Below are positions 25,945 to 37,900 of a DNA stretch of 64,000 bases, one piece after another. The DNA is taken from positions 2,108,001 through 2,172,000 of the forward strand of contig NZ_CP014634.1 of assembly GCF_001586215.1 (NCBI RefSeq), given 5' to 3'. The stretch's first letter is position 1. The number at the start of each line of letters is the position of its first letter. A program made the translations under genes and the position numbers. The DNA comes from Corynebacterium simulans. Lineage in GTDB: Bacteria > Actinomycetota > Actinomycetes > Mycobacteriales > Mycobacteriaceae. The notes beneath the pieces were generated by a model that was not told where the DNA came from, did not search any database, and saw only the letters and a program-made list of their open reading frames with translations.

Positions 25945-26715
25945 TTATTCGTAAATGTCCGATGTGGCCTGCTCCTCGTCGCTGGAGTAGATATCCTGCG
26001 GGCTAGCGTCGTTGTCTTCGTCGGCGGCGCTGGTGGTGAGGTAGGAGCCGTGCCCGGAATCCGGGATGTTGGCGGTAAGGAATGCCAGGACTGCGTCGAC
26101 AGCCATGCGGTGCATGCCGTCGGTGTTTTCGGGGCTGCGCATGTCGATATCCAACAAATTCTGCATCATCGAGCGATTGGTCACGCGGTACATCGTGAGG
26201 GAGGCAATGAGGGTGAAGATATCGTTGGCCGAAATGCCCGGGCGGAAGGCGCCGGAGTCCTGGCCCAGCATCAAAAGTTTGTCCAAGTGAAGGGAAACTT
26301 CGGAGACGTCGATTAGCGCGTGGCCGCCATCAAGCGCGCCGGTGGAGGTCTCCATCGTCATCATGCGGATGGCCTCTGGGTGCTCAACGTGCTGCTTGAA
26401 AAGCCAGTCTACGAGCGTGCGTACCCCTTCCACTGGGACTGCAGAGTCCAGCTCAAGGCTGCCTGCCGGTGGGTTGAGGCGGCGTGCCGCAACCGCGAGG
26501 GCCTGCTGGTACAGGCCCTTTTTGTCTCCAAAGTGGTAATGGATCATGCGCTTGGACATGCCGGCGAGGCGGGAAATGTTGTCCAACTTGGTGTCAGCGA
26601 ATCCCAACTTGGAGAACTGCTCGATGGCGACGTCGATTACTTTGTCGACGGAGCCCGTAAGCTCGGCGGTGCCGACGGAATCGGGCGAAGCCGAATCAGT
26701 GGCGTCCATGGTCAT
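25945..26715 (-). CDS. TetR-family transcriptional regulator
   Basis: A 256-residue regulator. After a 22-residue polar start the TetR helix-turn-helix covers about 24-70 (AIEQFSKLGFADTKLDNISR, AGMSKRMIHYHFGDKKGLY). The ligand-binding domain follows, then an acidic, probably unstructured C-terminal tail rich in Asp, Glu and Ser. AAGGA lies 9 bases before the ATG. No divergent partner is close; mdh starts 270 bases away on the other strand, so mdh or the regulator itself are possible targets. Ligand and regulon are unknown. Confidence 0.88.
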   Translation of the reverse strand: MTMDATDSASPDSVGTAELTGSVDKVIDVAIEQFSKLGFADTKLDNISRLAGMSKRMIHYHFGDKKGLYQQALAVAARRLNPPAGSLELDSAVPVEGVRTLVDWLFKQHVEHPEAIRMMTMETSTGALDGGHALIDVSEVSLHLDKLLMLGQDSGAFRPGISANDIFTLIASLTMYRVTNRSMMQNLLDIDMRSPENTDGMHRMAVDAVLAFLTANIPDSGHGSYLTTSAADEDNDASPQDIYSSDEEQATSDIYE

Positions 26716-26884
26716 TGTTTCCGTCCTTGTAAGTCCTGTGCGAGATGAATCTGTTCCTTTAAGACTCTTTCTTTCTCCTTCCTATAGTGCCCAAAAACCA
26801 ACTTTTCCGAGTTTCAAGTGAAAATAAAGTCATGAACTGCGGGATATTCGGGGGTAATTTTCGCAATTTTGTGATCTCGATTGA

Positions 26885-28072
<1,188 letters not shown>

Positions 28073-28089
28073 CCAGTTGACCGACAGGG

Positions 28090-28102
28090 TAGACTTGTCC
28101 GG
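28090..28102 (+). promoter_or_regulatory. -10 box of a leaderless valS transcript
   Basis: TAGACT (28090-28095) is followed by exactly 7 bases and then the GTG start. No Shine-Dalgarno is present, so transcription probably begins at the start codon. Confidence 0.55.
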
Positions 28103-30883
28103 GTGACTGAGCAGAACAACGCTGTAGATAAAGAGCAACTAGTAGGCGCTAACCGTGCTGACGCGCTTCCGAAGTCCTGGGAGCCGCAGACGGTAGAAAA
28201 GGACCTCTACGAGTCCTGGGTGGAAGCCGGCTACTTCACCCCGGATGCCGCCAGCGAGGCAGAGCCTTATTCCATCGTGCTGCCGCCACCCAACGTGACC
28301 GGCCAGCTGCACATGGGCCATGCCCTAGACCACACCCTCATCGACTCCATCATTCGCCGCAAGCGCATGCAGGGTTATGCCACCCTGTGGCTGCCGGGCG
28401 CCGACCACGCGGGTATCGCCACCCAGACCAAGGTCGAAGCCAAGCTGAAGGAGACCGAGGGCAAAAAGCGCTGGGATTATGAGCGTGAGGAGTTCATCTC
28501 CAAGGTCTGGGAATGGAAGGAAGAATACGGCGGCACCATCCAGAATCAGATGCGTGCCATTGGTGACTCCGTGGACTGGTCCCGCGAGCGCTTCACCCTG
28601 GACGAGGGCCTGTCCCGCGCGGTCCAGACCATCTTTAAGCAGCTTTTCGACGCCGGCATGATCTACCAGGCCCACCGCCTGGTCAACTGGTCCCCGGTTC
28701 TGGAGACCGCGGTCTCCGACATCGAGGTTGTTTACAAGGACGTCGAGGGCGAGCTCGTGTCCATCCGCTACGGCTCGCTAAACGACGACGAGCCGCACCT
28801 CATCGTGGCCACCACCCGCGTGGAGACCATGCTTGGCGACGTCGCGATTGCCGTCCACCCCGATGACGAGCGCTACAAGGACCTGGTGGGGCAGGAGTTT
28901 GCCCACCCATTCCGTGATGATCTCAAGCTCAAGGTCATCGCTGATGATTACGTGGACATGGAATTCGGCACCGGTGCTGTGAAGATCACCCCGGCCCACG
29001 ACCCGAACGACTACCAGATGGGCCTGCGCCACAACCTGGACATGCCCACCATCATGGACTCCACCGGCCACATCGCGAACACCGGCACCAAGTTCGATGG
29101 CCTGACTCGTGAGGAAGCACGCGTGGAGATCCGAGAGGCGCTGCGTGAACAGGGTCGCATCGTCAAGGAAATCCGCCCTTATGTCCACTCCGTTGGCCAC
29201 TCCGAGCGCTCCGGCGAGCCGGTCGAGCCGCGCCTTTCCCTGCAGTGGTTCGTGGCGGTAGAAAAGCTGGCCAAGTACTCCGGCGACGCCGTGCGCGAGG
29301 GCGATACCACGATTCACCCGACCTCCCTCGAGCCGCGTTACTTCGAGTGGGTCGATGACATGCACGACTGGTGCATCTCCCGCCAGCTGTGGTGGGGCCA
29401 CCGCATCCCGATCTGGTACGGTCCGGAGACCACCGACGCCGAGGGCAACACCACCCGCGATATCGTCTGCGTCGGCCCTGACGAGGAGCCGCCGGCAGGC
29501 TACGAGCAGGATCCAGACGTTCTGGATACCTGGTTCTCCTCTGCGCTGTGGCCATTTTCCACGCTGGGCTGGCCGGAAAAGACTCCGGACCTGGAGAAGT
29601 TCTACCCAACCAACGTGCTGGTCACTGCCTACGACATCCTGTTCTTCTGGGTCGCCCGCATGATGATGTTCGGCACCTTCGCTGGCGGCCAGACCCCGGA
29701 GTTGCTCAACGCTGGTGATGGCTCCGCGCGTGATGGCCGCCCACAGATTCCTTTCCACGACATTTACCTGCACGGCTTGGTTCGCGATGAGCAGGGCCGC
29801 AAGATGTCGAAGTCCCTGGGCAACGGCATCGACCCGATGGACTGGGTCCGCGACTACGGCGCGGATGCCCTGCGCTTTACCCTGGCGCGTGGCGCAAACC
29901 CGGGCGTCGACCTGCCGCTGGGCTCCGACGCTGCTGCGGCTTCCCGTAACTTCGCCACCAAGCTTTTCAACGCCACCAAGTTCGCGCTCATGAACGGCGC
30001 TGGCGTGGCGGAGCTGCCGGCACGCGAGGAGCTAACCGACGCCGACCGTTGGATCCTGGACCGCGCCGAAGAGGTCCGCGTCAAGTTCGACGCTTACCTG
30101 GATGACTACCAGTTCTCCAAGGCCAACGAGCTGCTCTACCACTACATCTGGGATGAGCTGTGTGACTGGTACCTGGAGATTGCCAAGTCCCAGATTCCGC
30201 GCGACGTCGATTCGGCAGATACGTCAGACGCGGAGCGGCTGACCGGCCGCAACACCCAGATCGTCCTGGGCCGCGTCCTCGACGTCGTCCTGCGCCTTTT
30301 GCACCCAACCATGCCTTTTGTCACCGAGGTCCTGTGGAAGGCACTTACCGGCGGCGAGTCAATCGTGATTGCCCCGTGGCCAACCGCGGCCGATACCAAC
30401 GGCGGCATGGCTACCGACGAGGTTGCCGCTCGCCGTATCGCGGACGCCGACAAGCTCATCACCGAGCTGCGCCGCTTCCGCTCTGACCAGGGCGTTAAGC
30501 CTTCGCAGAAGGTTCCAGGCCGCCTGGACTTCGCCTCGGTGGACCTTGCAGGTCAGGAGAACCTGGTGCGCAACCTGGCTAATACCACCGTGCCGGAAGA
30601 GGGCTTTACCGCCTCTGCTTCCATCGAGGTTCGCCTTTCCCAGGGCACCGTCGAGGTCGCCCTCGATACCTCCGGCGCAGTCGACGTCGAGGCAGAGCGC
30701 AAGCGCCTGGAAAAGGATCTGGCCAAGGCCAACAAGGAGCTCGAGCAGACCGGCAAGAAGCTGGCTAATGAGTCCTTCCTAGCCAAGGCTCCGGAGGAGG
30801 TCGTGGAGAAGATCCGCACCCGCCAGCAGGTGGCACAGGAAGAAGTCGACCGCATCACTGCACGCTTGGAGGCACTTAAGTAG
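28103..30883 (+). CDS. valS: Valyl-tRNA synthetase
   Basis: Charges tRNA-Val. The 926-residue class I synthetase has the HIGH-type motif HMGH at residues 70-73 ([14 protein letters not shown]), the editing domain in the middle ([16 protein letters not shown]), the KMSKS motif at 567-571, and an anticodon-binding domain. A C-terminal coiled-coil arm (about 860-926, Lys/Glu-rich) completes it. The start is GTG at 28103. Its stop shares one base with the folC start codon, so valS and folC are translationally coupled, the usual arrangement in actinobacteria. Confidence 0.97.
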   Translation: MTEQNNAVDKEQLVGANRADALPKSWEPQTVEKDLYESWVEAGYFTPDAASEAEPYSIVLPPPNVTGQLHMGHALDHTLIDSIIRRKRMQGYATLWLPGADHAGIATQTKVEAKLKETEGKKRWDYEREEFISKVWEWKEEYGGTIQNQMRAIGDSVDWSRERFTLDEGLSRAVQTIFKQLFDAGMIYQAHRLVNWSPVLETAVSDIEVVYKDVEGELVSIRYGSLNDDEPHLIVATTRVETMLGDVAIAVHPDDERYKDLVGQEFAHPFRDDLKLKVIADDYVDMEFGTGAVKITPAHDPNDYQMGLRHNLDMPTIMDSTGHIANTGTKFDGLTREEARVEIREALREQGRIVKEIRPYVHSVGHSERSGEPVEPRLSLQWFVAVEKLAKYSGDAVREGDTTIHPTSLEPRYFEWVDDMHDWCISRQLWWGHRIPIWYGPETTDAEGNTTRDIVCVGPDEEPPAGYEQDPDVLDTWFSSALWPFSTLGWPEKTPDLEKFYPTNVLVTAYDILFFWVARMMMFGTFAGGQTPELLNAGDGSARDGRPQIPFHDIYLHGLVRDEQGRKMSKSLGNGIDPMDWVRDYGADALRFTLARGANPGVDLPLGSDAAAASRNFATKLFNATKFALMNGAGVAELPAREELTDADRWILDRAEEVRVKFDAYLDDYQFSKANELLYHYIWDELCDWYLEIAKSQIPRDVDSADTSDAERLTGRNTQIVLGRVLDVVLRLLHPTMPFVTEVLWKALTGGESIVIAPWPTAADTNGGMATDEVAARRIADADKLITELRRFRSDQGVKPSQKVPGRLDFASVDLAGQENLVRNLANTTVPEEGFTASASIEVRLSQGTVEVALDTSGAVDVEAERKRLEKDLAKANKELEQTGKKLANESFLAKAPEEVVEKIRTRQQVAQEEVDRITARLEALK

Positions 30884-32418
30884 TGAGCAAGCGAGAAGAT
30901 CGCGAGGAATACGAACTCGTCGACGCTCTGCAGGAGGGCACTGAGGGCGGACCCGTGGAGATCACGGAGTCCGGCCTGCAGCTCAACCTCGGCATGGGCG
31001 CGGAAGACGAGTACGAGGAAGCCGCTCCCATCGAGGTCAGCCCGGAGGAACTCGAAGCGCTAGCGCTTGTCGACGCCGAGCTCAACGCCCGCGCGCCCGA
31101 AACCCAGATCGCTCCGAGCCTGGAACGCATCCAGGCGTTGATGGATTTGCTGGGTAACCCGGAGAAGTCCTTCCAGGTCATCCACGTCGCGGGCACGAAT
31201 GGCAAGTCTTCGACTTCCCGCATGATCGACTCCTTGCTGCGCGCCTTCCACCGCCGCGTCGGATTGGTGACGAGCCCGCACCTGCAGCTGGTCACCGAGC
31301 GCATCGGCATCGATGGCCGCCCGATTCACCCGCGTGACTTCGTGCGCATTTGGGGCGAAATCAAGCCTTATGTCGAGATGGTCGACGCGCGCTCGGACAT
31401 TCCGATGTCCAAGTTCGAGGTGCTGGTGGCCATCTCTTATGCGGCCTTCGCCGACGCGCCAGTCGACGTCGCCGTGGTCGAGGTCGGCCTCGGCGGCACC
31501 TGGGATGCCACCAACGTGGTCAACGCCGAGGTCTCCGTCATCATGCCGGTGGGCCTCGACCACACCGACTACCTGGGCGATACCCTCGCCGAGATCGCGG
31601 GGGAGAAGGCCGGCATCATCAAGGCGCGCGAGCACGACGATGATGACGTCCTTGCCCCGCGCGAGAACATCGCCATTATCGCGGAGCAAGAGCCGGAGGC
31701 GATGTCCGTCATCCTGCAGCGCACCGTCGAGGTCGGCGCGGGCGTGGCGCGCTCCGGCAGCGAGTTCGCGGTGCTGGAGTCCCGCATCGCGGTCGGTGGC
31801 CAGCAGCTGAACATTCAGGGCTTGGGCGGCCTCTACGAGGACGTGTTCCTGCCGCTGCACGGCGAGCACCAGGCTAAAAACGCCGGCGTGGCGCTGGCTG
31901 CGGTCGAGGCCTTCTTCGGGGCGTCGGCAGGCAAGCCGCTCGATGCGGCCACCGTGCGCAACGGCTTTGCACAGGCCATCTCTCCCGGCCGTCTGGAACG
32001 CGTGCGCACCAGCCCCACGACCTTCGTCGATGCCTGCCATAACCCGCACGGCGCGAAGGCCCTAGGCGCGGCCCTTGACCGCGACTTCGACTTCGCGCGC
32101 CTCGTTGGCGTCATCAGCATCTTCGAAGACAAGGATGCCCTTGGCATATTGGAGGCCCTCGAGCCTTATCTCACTGAGGTCGTCATCACGCAAAACTCTT
32201 CTCCGCGCGCCCGCGACGCCTACGAGCTGGCAGAGCTCGCCCGCGACATCTTCGGCGAGGAGCGCGTCTACGTGGAGCCTGATCTGCCCGGTGCCTACGC
32301 GCAAGCAGTGGAACTGGCTGAGGATGCGGAAGTTCAGTCCGGCTCGGGTATCGTCATCACGGGTTCCGTCGTCACTGCCGGCGACGCCCGCGCGATGTTT
32401 GGAAAGGATCCCGCATGA
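30883..32418 (+). CDS. folC: Bifunctional folylpolyglutamate synthase / dihydrofolate synthase
   Basis: Adds glutamate to folates and to dihydropteroate. The 511 residues begin with an acidic extension of about 60 residues not needed for catalysis. The ATP loop HVAGTNGKSSTSRMID is near residue 101, followed by the Mur-ligase features VGLVTSPHL, EVGLGGTWDATN and the C-terminal domain with VDACHNPHG. The GTG start overlaps the valS stop, and the end overlaps the next gene by four bases (ATGA). It is cytoplasmic. Confidence 0.95.
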   Translation: MSKREDREEYELVDALQEGTEGGPVEITESGLQLNLGMGAEDEYEEAAPIEVSPEELEALALVDAELNARAPETQIAPSLERIQALMDLLGNPEKSFQVIHVAGTNGKSSTSRMIDSLLRAFHRRVGLVTSPHLQLVTERIGIDGRPIHPRDFVRIWGEIKPYVEMVDARSDIPMSKFEVLVAISYAAFADAPVDVAVVEVGLGGTWDATNVVNAEVSVIMPVGLDHTDYLGDTLAEIAGEKAGIIKAREHDDDDVLAPRENIAIIAEQEPEAMSVILQRTVEVGAGVARSGSEFAVLESRIAVGGQQLNIQGLGGLYEDVFLPLHGEHQAKNAGVALAAVEAFFGASAGKPLDAATVRNGFAQAISPGRLERVRTSPTTFVDACHNPHGAKALGAALDRDFDFARLVGVISIFEDKDALGILEALEPYLTEVVITQNSSPRARDAYELAELARDIFGEERVYVEPDLPGAYAQAVELAEDAEVQSGSGIVITGSVVTAGDARAMFGKDPA

Positions 32419-32888
32419 GTCAGTCCCGCCGCACCAACCGCAACGAGGTGCCGGAATCTGAAATCAGTCCGCTCGGTCTCGGCAAGGCACCGGTCAAAGA
32501 CCCGCTCAAGCAGTTTGGCGGGATGGTGGTGGCCAGCTCTCTGACCATGGAGCTGCTCACCCTCGTGCTGGCGCTGCCACTTTTGTACAAGCTTTACGAC
32601 GGCACGCTGTGGACCCCGTTTAACTACTCCGTAGTGATTGGCCTGGCTGTGTTGCTGCTCGTTAGCTTCGCGTTCATGAACAAGCCGTGGATTGTCAACG
32701 CCATGATTGCGCTGCACGTGCTCGCTATCATCTTGGGCTTTATGATCCACTGGTCCATCGCGGCCATCTTCATCATCTTTGGCCTGCTGTGGCTTATGGC
32801 TTCTTACATGCGCGGCATCATCGTCGAGCGCATGAAGCGCGGATACCTCACCACCCAGCACCTAAACGCCTCGCAGCCGCGCCAATAG
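32415..32888 (+). CDS. DUF4233 membrane protein
   Basis: A 157-residue protein with about four hydrophobic segments (for example LLTLVLALPLLYKLY, SVVIGLAVLLLVSFAF, AMIALHVLAIILGFM, AAIFIIFGLLWLMASY). Actinobacterial DUF4233 proteins regularly sit between folC and ndk, which fits this place. The start overlaps the folC stop as ATGA, so it is coupled. Function is unknown. Confidence 0.85.
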   Translation: MSQSRRTNRNEVPESEISPLGLGKAPVKDPLKQFGGMVVASSLTMELLTLVLALPLLYKLYDGTLWTPFNYSVVIGLAVLLLVSFAFMNKPWIVNAMIALHVLAIILGFMIHWSIAAIFIIFGLLWLMASYMRGIIVERMKRGYLTTQHLNASQPRQ

Positions 32889-32907
32889 CCACGTAGACTT
32901 TGCAGGC

Positions 32908-33234
32908 ATGCGCTATCTCTACTTTTTCCTCGCGGCACTGGGCTGCATTGCGGCCTTGCTGCTGCGCGCAATGACCGGGCAGCCTTGGATGCCGCTGGTT
33001 GCGCTGCTTGCTGCCGCCGCGTTCCTGGTGCTCGGCCTGTGGCAATCGGCGCGCCCCGCCACGCCCGTTAGCGAAACAGATCTTTCAGAAGATCAGCGAG
33101 CCGAACTTAACCGACTGTTGGAAAACGGCCAGTTCGGCACCGCCGTAAAACAGGTGCAGCTGTGGTTTAAGGGGACCGATTACAACCACGCGGAGAAAAT
33201 CGTGCGCGGGCTGAACCAAACATCTCACCCCTAG
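32908..33234 (+). CDS. Small membrane protein of unknown function
   Basis: A 108-residue protein with two N-terminal hydrophobic segments (YFFLAALGCIAALLLRAM, PLVALLAAAAFLVLGLW). A cytoplasmic helical tail follows and contains SEDQRAELNRLLENGQ, with a look of a ribosomal-associated or SHOCT-like helix hairpin. TAGACT at 32894-32899, eight bases before the ATG, suggests its own leaderless promoter. It lies between the DUF4233 gene and ndk. I do not recognise a family. Confidence 0.7.
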   Translation: MRYLYFFLAALGCIAALLLRAMTGQPWMPLVALLAAAAFLVLGLWQSARPATPVSETDLSEDQRAELNRLLENGQFGTAVKQVQLWFKGTDYNHAEKIVRGLNQTSHP

Positions 33235-33260
33235 CGCGAGACGCGGCGGAATAGCTTTAG

Positions 33261-33273
33261 TACTATGGCAGCC
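33261..33273 (+). promoter_or_regulatory. -10 box of a leaderless ndk transcript
   Basis: TACTAT (33261-33266) is followed by exactly 7 bases and then ATG. This decides for the start at 33274 over the in-frame ATG at 33265, which lies inside the -10 box. Confidence 0.6.
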
Positions 33274-33684
33274 ATGACTGAACGTACACTCATTCTCATC
33301 AAGCCAGACGGCGTTAAGAACGGCCACGTCGGTGAAATCATCACCCGCATTGAGCGCAAGGGCCTGAAGCTGGTTGCTATGGATCTGCGCGTTGCAGACG
33401 AGGCTACCGCTAAGAAGCACTACGCAGAGCACGAGGACAAGCCATTCTTCGGTGACCTCGTTGAGTTCATCACCTCCGCACCGCTGGTTGCTGGCGTTGT
33501 TGAGGGCGAGCGCGCTATCGAGGCATGGCGCCAGCTGGCCGGCGGCACCGACCCAGTTTCCAAGGCCACCCCGGGCACCATCCGCGGCGACTTCGCTCTG
33601 ACCGTCGGCGAGAACGTTGTTCACGGCTCTGACTCCCCAGAGTCCGCTGAGCGCGAGATCTCCATCTGGTTCCCGAACCTGTAA
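33274..33684 (+). CDS. ndk: Nucleoside diphosphate kinase
   Basis: Transfers phosphate between nucleoside tri- and diphosphates. The 136 residues are full length for the family. The start [13 protein letters not shown] is canonical and the active-site His lies in [18 protein letters not shown]. It is cytoplasmic and ends the valS-folC-ndk segment at a terminator. Its substrate products include the dNDPs made by ribonucleotide reductase, though the two are not in one operon. Confidence 0.97.
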   Translation: MTERTLILIKPDGVKNGHVGEIITRIERKGLKLVAMDLRVADEATAKKHYAEHEDKPFFGDLVEFITSAPLVAGVVEGERAIEAWRQLAGGTDPVSKATPGTIRGDFALTVGENVVHGSDSPESAEREISIWFPNL

Positions 33685-33699
33685 AAGCATCTAGCTTTT

Positions 33700-33728
33700 A
33701 GCCCGCATTCGCTTGGCGAGTGCGGGCT
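33700..33728 (+). terminator. Terminator after ndk
   Basis: AGCCCGCATTCG pairs with CGAGTGCGGGCT (one G-T pair) around a short loop, followed by TTCTT. Confidence 0.85.
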
Positions 33729-33729
33729 T

Positions 33730-33893
33730 TCTTCGTGCTTGGCGCCCTTTCTCCTTCGCTGGCGTCGTATCTGCACCGCTTTGGCGCCGTATCTGCACCG
33801 CGCCTGCGCAATTTGCCAAATATGCCGCCAAAACCACCCCGTTTCAGCGCACTATTTGGCAAAATGTGCGGCCCAAGCCCCAGCAGCCCTCAG
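33730..33893. repeat. Short repeats between ndk and the membrane-protein gene
   Basis: CGTATCTGCACCGC occurs twice in direct orientation (near 33765 and 33788). The perfect inverted repeat TTTGCCAAATA / TATTTGGCAAA lies at 33812-33822 and 33853-33863, with 30 bases between. The inverted repeat could form a hairpin at the 3' end of the convergent gene. I see no coding capacity. Confidence 0.45.
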
Positions 33894-34700
33894 CTAACGC
33901 CTCCGCGCCTCATGCATGCTCCGCACACCCAACTCGGTCAGCGTGACATCCCAGGTGCGAGTGTTATCGGAATGGCGCACACCGCGCAGCTTCACCACGC
34001 CGGTCTTTTCCAGCTCCAGCACGCGTTTTTCGAGGCCTTCCTCCTGCCCGGTGATGTAACCCAACTGCTTGACGCTCACGATATTGCCTTCCACAGCACC
34101 GGCTGCCACCAGCGCGGAGACAATATCGGCGTAGTCGGTTACAGCCTGCAAGGTCGTCTCGGTGATTCCCTCGATCGAAGAATGCTCCAGCGTCTTACGA
34201 ATGCGCCGCCGCCCAGTGCGGTATGGGCCAGTAAACGAGGCCCAACCGCCAAGCGTGAACGCTGGCACCATGTAGATAGCCTTGCAGACAGTTAGCACGA
34301 TGGGTGAGATAGTGGCATCTGGGACGAGGCCGAAGTCATCGGCCAGCCACAGAATTGGCGCACCCACCACCGGCAGGAAGGGGCCGATATAGGCCAAGGA
34401 GGAGTAGTCGCCCGACTTATACTCCTCGCGCACGGCCTGAATCATCTTGGGCTTTTTGCGCAGAATGTTGATGCCCGCCAGCACACTAAGCACGATGCAA
34501 ATGCCCACCACCACGTACTGGCCTGAATAGTGCCCCAGATCTGGATTGGATAAAGCAAACGCGAGGGAAAGCGGAATCGAGCCGATAAAAATATCGCGCA
34601 TCGAAATCTCGTTACGGGCCCGAGCCTGTGCCACCGTGCGCGGTGCGTGCTCAGGAATTGCGAGTTCTTTTTTCTCCTCAGGCGCTTCCATGTCCGACAT
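33894..34700 (-). CDS. Membrane protein with C-terminal winged-helix-like domain, function unknown
   Basis: A 268-residue protein. The N-terminal 35 residues are charged. Four or so hydrophobic segments follow (FIGSIPLSLAFALSNP, YVVVGICIVLSVLAGI, IGPFLPVVGAPILWLA, ICKAIYMVPAFTLGGW-like). From about residue 170 the sequence is cytoplasmic and resembles a winged helix used in MarR/ArsR-type proteins (TTLQAVTDYADIVSALVAAG, LELEKTGVVKLRG). A membrane-bound sensor or regulator is possible but unproven. It stands alone, divergent from the RNase E/G gene, with 217 bases between. Confidence 0.7.
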   Translation of the reverse strand: MSDMEAPEEKKELAIPEHAPRTVAQARARNEISMRDIFIGSIPLSLAFALSNPDLGHYSGQYVVVGICIVLSVLAGINILRKKPKMIQAVREEYKSGDYSSLAYIGPFLPVVGAPILWLADDFGLVPDATISPIVLTVCKAIYMVPAFTLGGWASFTGPYRTGRRRIRKTLEHSSIEGITETTLQAVTDYADIVSALVAAGAVEGNIVSVKQLGYITGQEEGLEKRVLELEKTGVVKLRGVRHSDNTRTWDVTLTELGVRSMHEARRR

Positions 34701-34917
34701 CTTGCCACAGGTGGCTTATATCTCGTGGGGCTTTGTTTGGCTAAAGCACAGCTTGCCGACGTCCTGTGCCACAATGGGAAGCAGAAAATTTCATACCGCA
34801 CCATACATTCCGGCCCCCTCGTGTGGCTGCAGAAAGCCTGTGTCAGTCAAAAGGTGCTGATTATGATGCCTGCGCCCGGGGATTGTGCCGCTGATTTTGT
34901 CAGGAGAAGGTCACCAG

Positions 34918-37900
34918 ATGGCGACTAAGAAGACTACGAAGACTGCAAAGAATACGAAAACTGAAAACTCATATGCTGCTGCAGCAGCTTTCGCCGCAAA
35001 GATTGACCGCGAAGCTTTTGCAGAAAAGACCCGCCTGTATACGGTGGCAAAGCAGCTGGGGCTTAGCTCCAAAGAGCTCGTTGTTGAATACGCCGAGCTG
35101 GGCCTGAAAAAGGCCGCGCAATCTTCCCTCACGCGGGAAGAAGTAGGCCAAGTCCTCGATGCCATCATCGCCAAGGCAGGCGATGGCGAGGCTCAAGAAA
35201 ACAAGCAAGAAAACAAGAAGGCTAAAAAGAAGAAGGCTGCCGCCGAGCCTGCTGAGGTCAAAGACGAGCAGGACGATGCCAAGCTGCGCGACCGCGTGCG
35301 CAAGAACGTCGCCAACGAGATTTCCCAGATTGAGGAAAAGATCGAGGCCGAGCTCGCCGAAACCGCTGAGGCCGTGGAAGACACCGCGCAGCCTGAAGAA
35401 GCTGAGCATGCGGACACGGGCACCGTCGACGTCGAGAAGCTGCATGAGGCGCTAGTTGAAGCCGGCGATGAATTCGACGAAGACGAGTATGCGCCCGTCG
35501 TTACGCCGATGCCGCAGGACGAGCCAGAGGTCTACGACTTCGCTCCTATCTTCATGGCGCCGAAGCTGGAAAAGCCGCAGCCGCGTGAGACGGAGGAGAC
35601 CTCCGAGGAAGCTCGCAGCGGTGGTCGCCGACGCGGTAGCCGTGGTACGTCCCGTGGCCGTGGGGCACAGGAGCATGAGCACGAGACCGAGACCATCGAG
35701 GAGCCCAAAGCAATCAAGGGTTCCACTCGCATCGAAGCGCAGCGCCGTCGTCGTGCCGAGCTGCGTGAGAAGGGCCGAGAGCGTCAGCACATCGTCTCCC
35801 AGGCGGAATTCCTGGCGCGTCGGGAATCCGTCGAGCGCACCATGGTCGTGCGCGACAAGGAGCGCGCCGATGGCGCCGGCATCATCACGCAGGTTGGCGT
35901 CCTCGAAGACGATCTCCTTGTAGAGCACTTCGTCACCACTGAGGCCCAGGCCTCGCTCATCGGCAATATCTACCTGGGCCGTGTGCAAAACGTCCTGCCT
36001 TCGATGGAGGCTGCCTTCATCGACATCGGGCAGGGCCGCAACGGCGTGCTTTATGCCGGTGAAGTGGATTGGCGTTCTGCTGGCCTGGGCGGCCGCGGAC
36101 GCAAGATCGAAAATGCGCTCAAGTCCGGTGACCAGATTCTGGTCCAGGTGGCTAAGGACCCAATCGGTCACAAGGGCGCGCGTCTGACCACCCAAATTTC
36201 CCTGGCCGGCCGTTACCTGGTCTATGTCCCAGGTGGCCGCAGCGCGGGTATTTCCCGCAAGCTGCCAGTTCCGGAGCGCAAGCGCTTGAAATCCATTTTG
36301 GAGCGCGTTGTGCCTGGCGACGGCGGCGCAATCATCCGCACCGCAGCCGAGAACGTCTCCGAAGAGGCCATTTCCACCGACGTCAACCGCCTCCATGACC
36401 TGTGGGAGGACATCACTCGCCGCGCTGAGCACGAGAAGTCCACCAAGGGTGCCAAGCCAGTGACCATGTATGAAGAGCCGGATCTTTTGGTTAAGGTCGT
36501 CCGAGACCTTTTCAACGAGGACTTCACCAAGCTCATCGTTGACGGTAAGCGTTCCTTCAACACCGTCAGCGCCTATGTCGAGTCCATGGCGCCCGATCTC
36601 GCTGACCGCGTGGAGAAGTACGACGCACGCAGCAACGGCGGGGAAGACGCCTTTGTTACCTACCGCATCGATGAGCAGCTGCATAAGGCGCTCAGCCGTA
36701 AGGTATGGCTGCCTTCCGGCGGCACTCTGGTCATTGACCGCACTGAGGCTATGACCGTGATTGACGTCAACACCGGCAAGTTCACCGGTTCCGGCGGCAA
36801 CCTGGAGGAGACGGTCACCCGTAACAATCTTGAGGCTGCCGAGGAAATCGTGCGCCAGATGCGTCTGCGTGATTTGGGCGGCATGATTGTCGTGGACTTC
36901 ATCGACATGGTTCTGCCGGAGAACCAGGAGCTGGTTCTGCGCCGCCTCAAGGAGGCCTTGGGTCGTGACCGCACGCGCCACCAGGTTTCTGAGGTCACGT
37001 CGTTGGGTCTGGTACAGATGACCCGTAAGCGCCTGGGCACCGGCTTGGTGGAGACTTTCTCCACCGAGTGCGAGACCTGCCATGGCCGCGGCATCATCAT
37101 CCACGAGTACCCAGTGGAAGAAGAGCAGGATACTCACGGCAGTCACGAGCACAAGGGACGCCGCCAGCGTCGCGAACGCCGTCACCCCGAACATGATCCG
37201 CAGCAGCATCCGGCTGCCGTTGCCATGCACCGCCACGAGGATGAGCAGGACCAAGAGCAACAGGGGGAAAAGAAGACCTCCATCGAGGAACTCGTAGCTG
37301 GCATCGTCGTGGGCGAGGAGGAGCAGGACGAGCAGAAGGGCAATAAGAAGCGCCGTAACCGTCGTAGTCGCCGCGTCCAGCGTGAGGAAAGGAAGCCTCA
37401 GGACGCTGGTACTTCTGCAGAAGACATCGCAAGCATCGGTTATGCTGCTGCGGAAAACGCCGCAGAGCTTGACGACGTCGCAGAGTTCAGCTCGTACGTT
37501 GCCGACGAAGAAGAGCAGCCACGCCATGATAAACGCAAGAGCGGACGCGGCCGTCGTCGTAGCGTGCGTTCGAATGCTCCGAAGCAGCAGGAAAGCGATA
37601 AGCAGCAGACCTACGAGGAAGCCGTTGCAGAGTTCGAGGCTTCGCCGCGTCGTAAGCGCCGCACCCGTGGCAACTCGCGTTCCGACCACCGCCCGCAGCC
37701 GCAGGACTTCCTGGCTCCGGCTGAAAAGGAAGCGCCCGCCGAGGAAAAGGTGGAGCGCAAGCCGAAGGCTGCGCTAAAGCGAGTGCGTGGTCGTCGCCGC
37801 GTTGTTCGCCAGAGTGCTGCCAAACCAAAGGATGCCCCCGTGGTAGAGCCCGAGGCAGAAGAAGCAGGAGAGCCTGCAGCTACCGAAACCAAGGTCATTC

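Noticed and set aside
35452..37689. A 745-codon open frame antisense to the RNase E/G gene
   Set aside because: Its composition is that of a shadow frame and it lies wholly within a well-identified gene.
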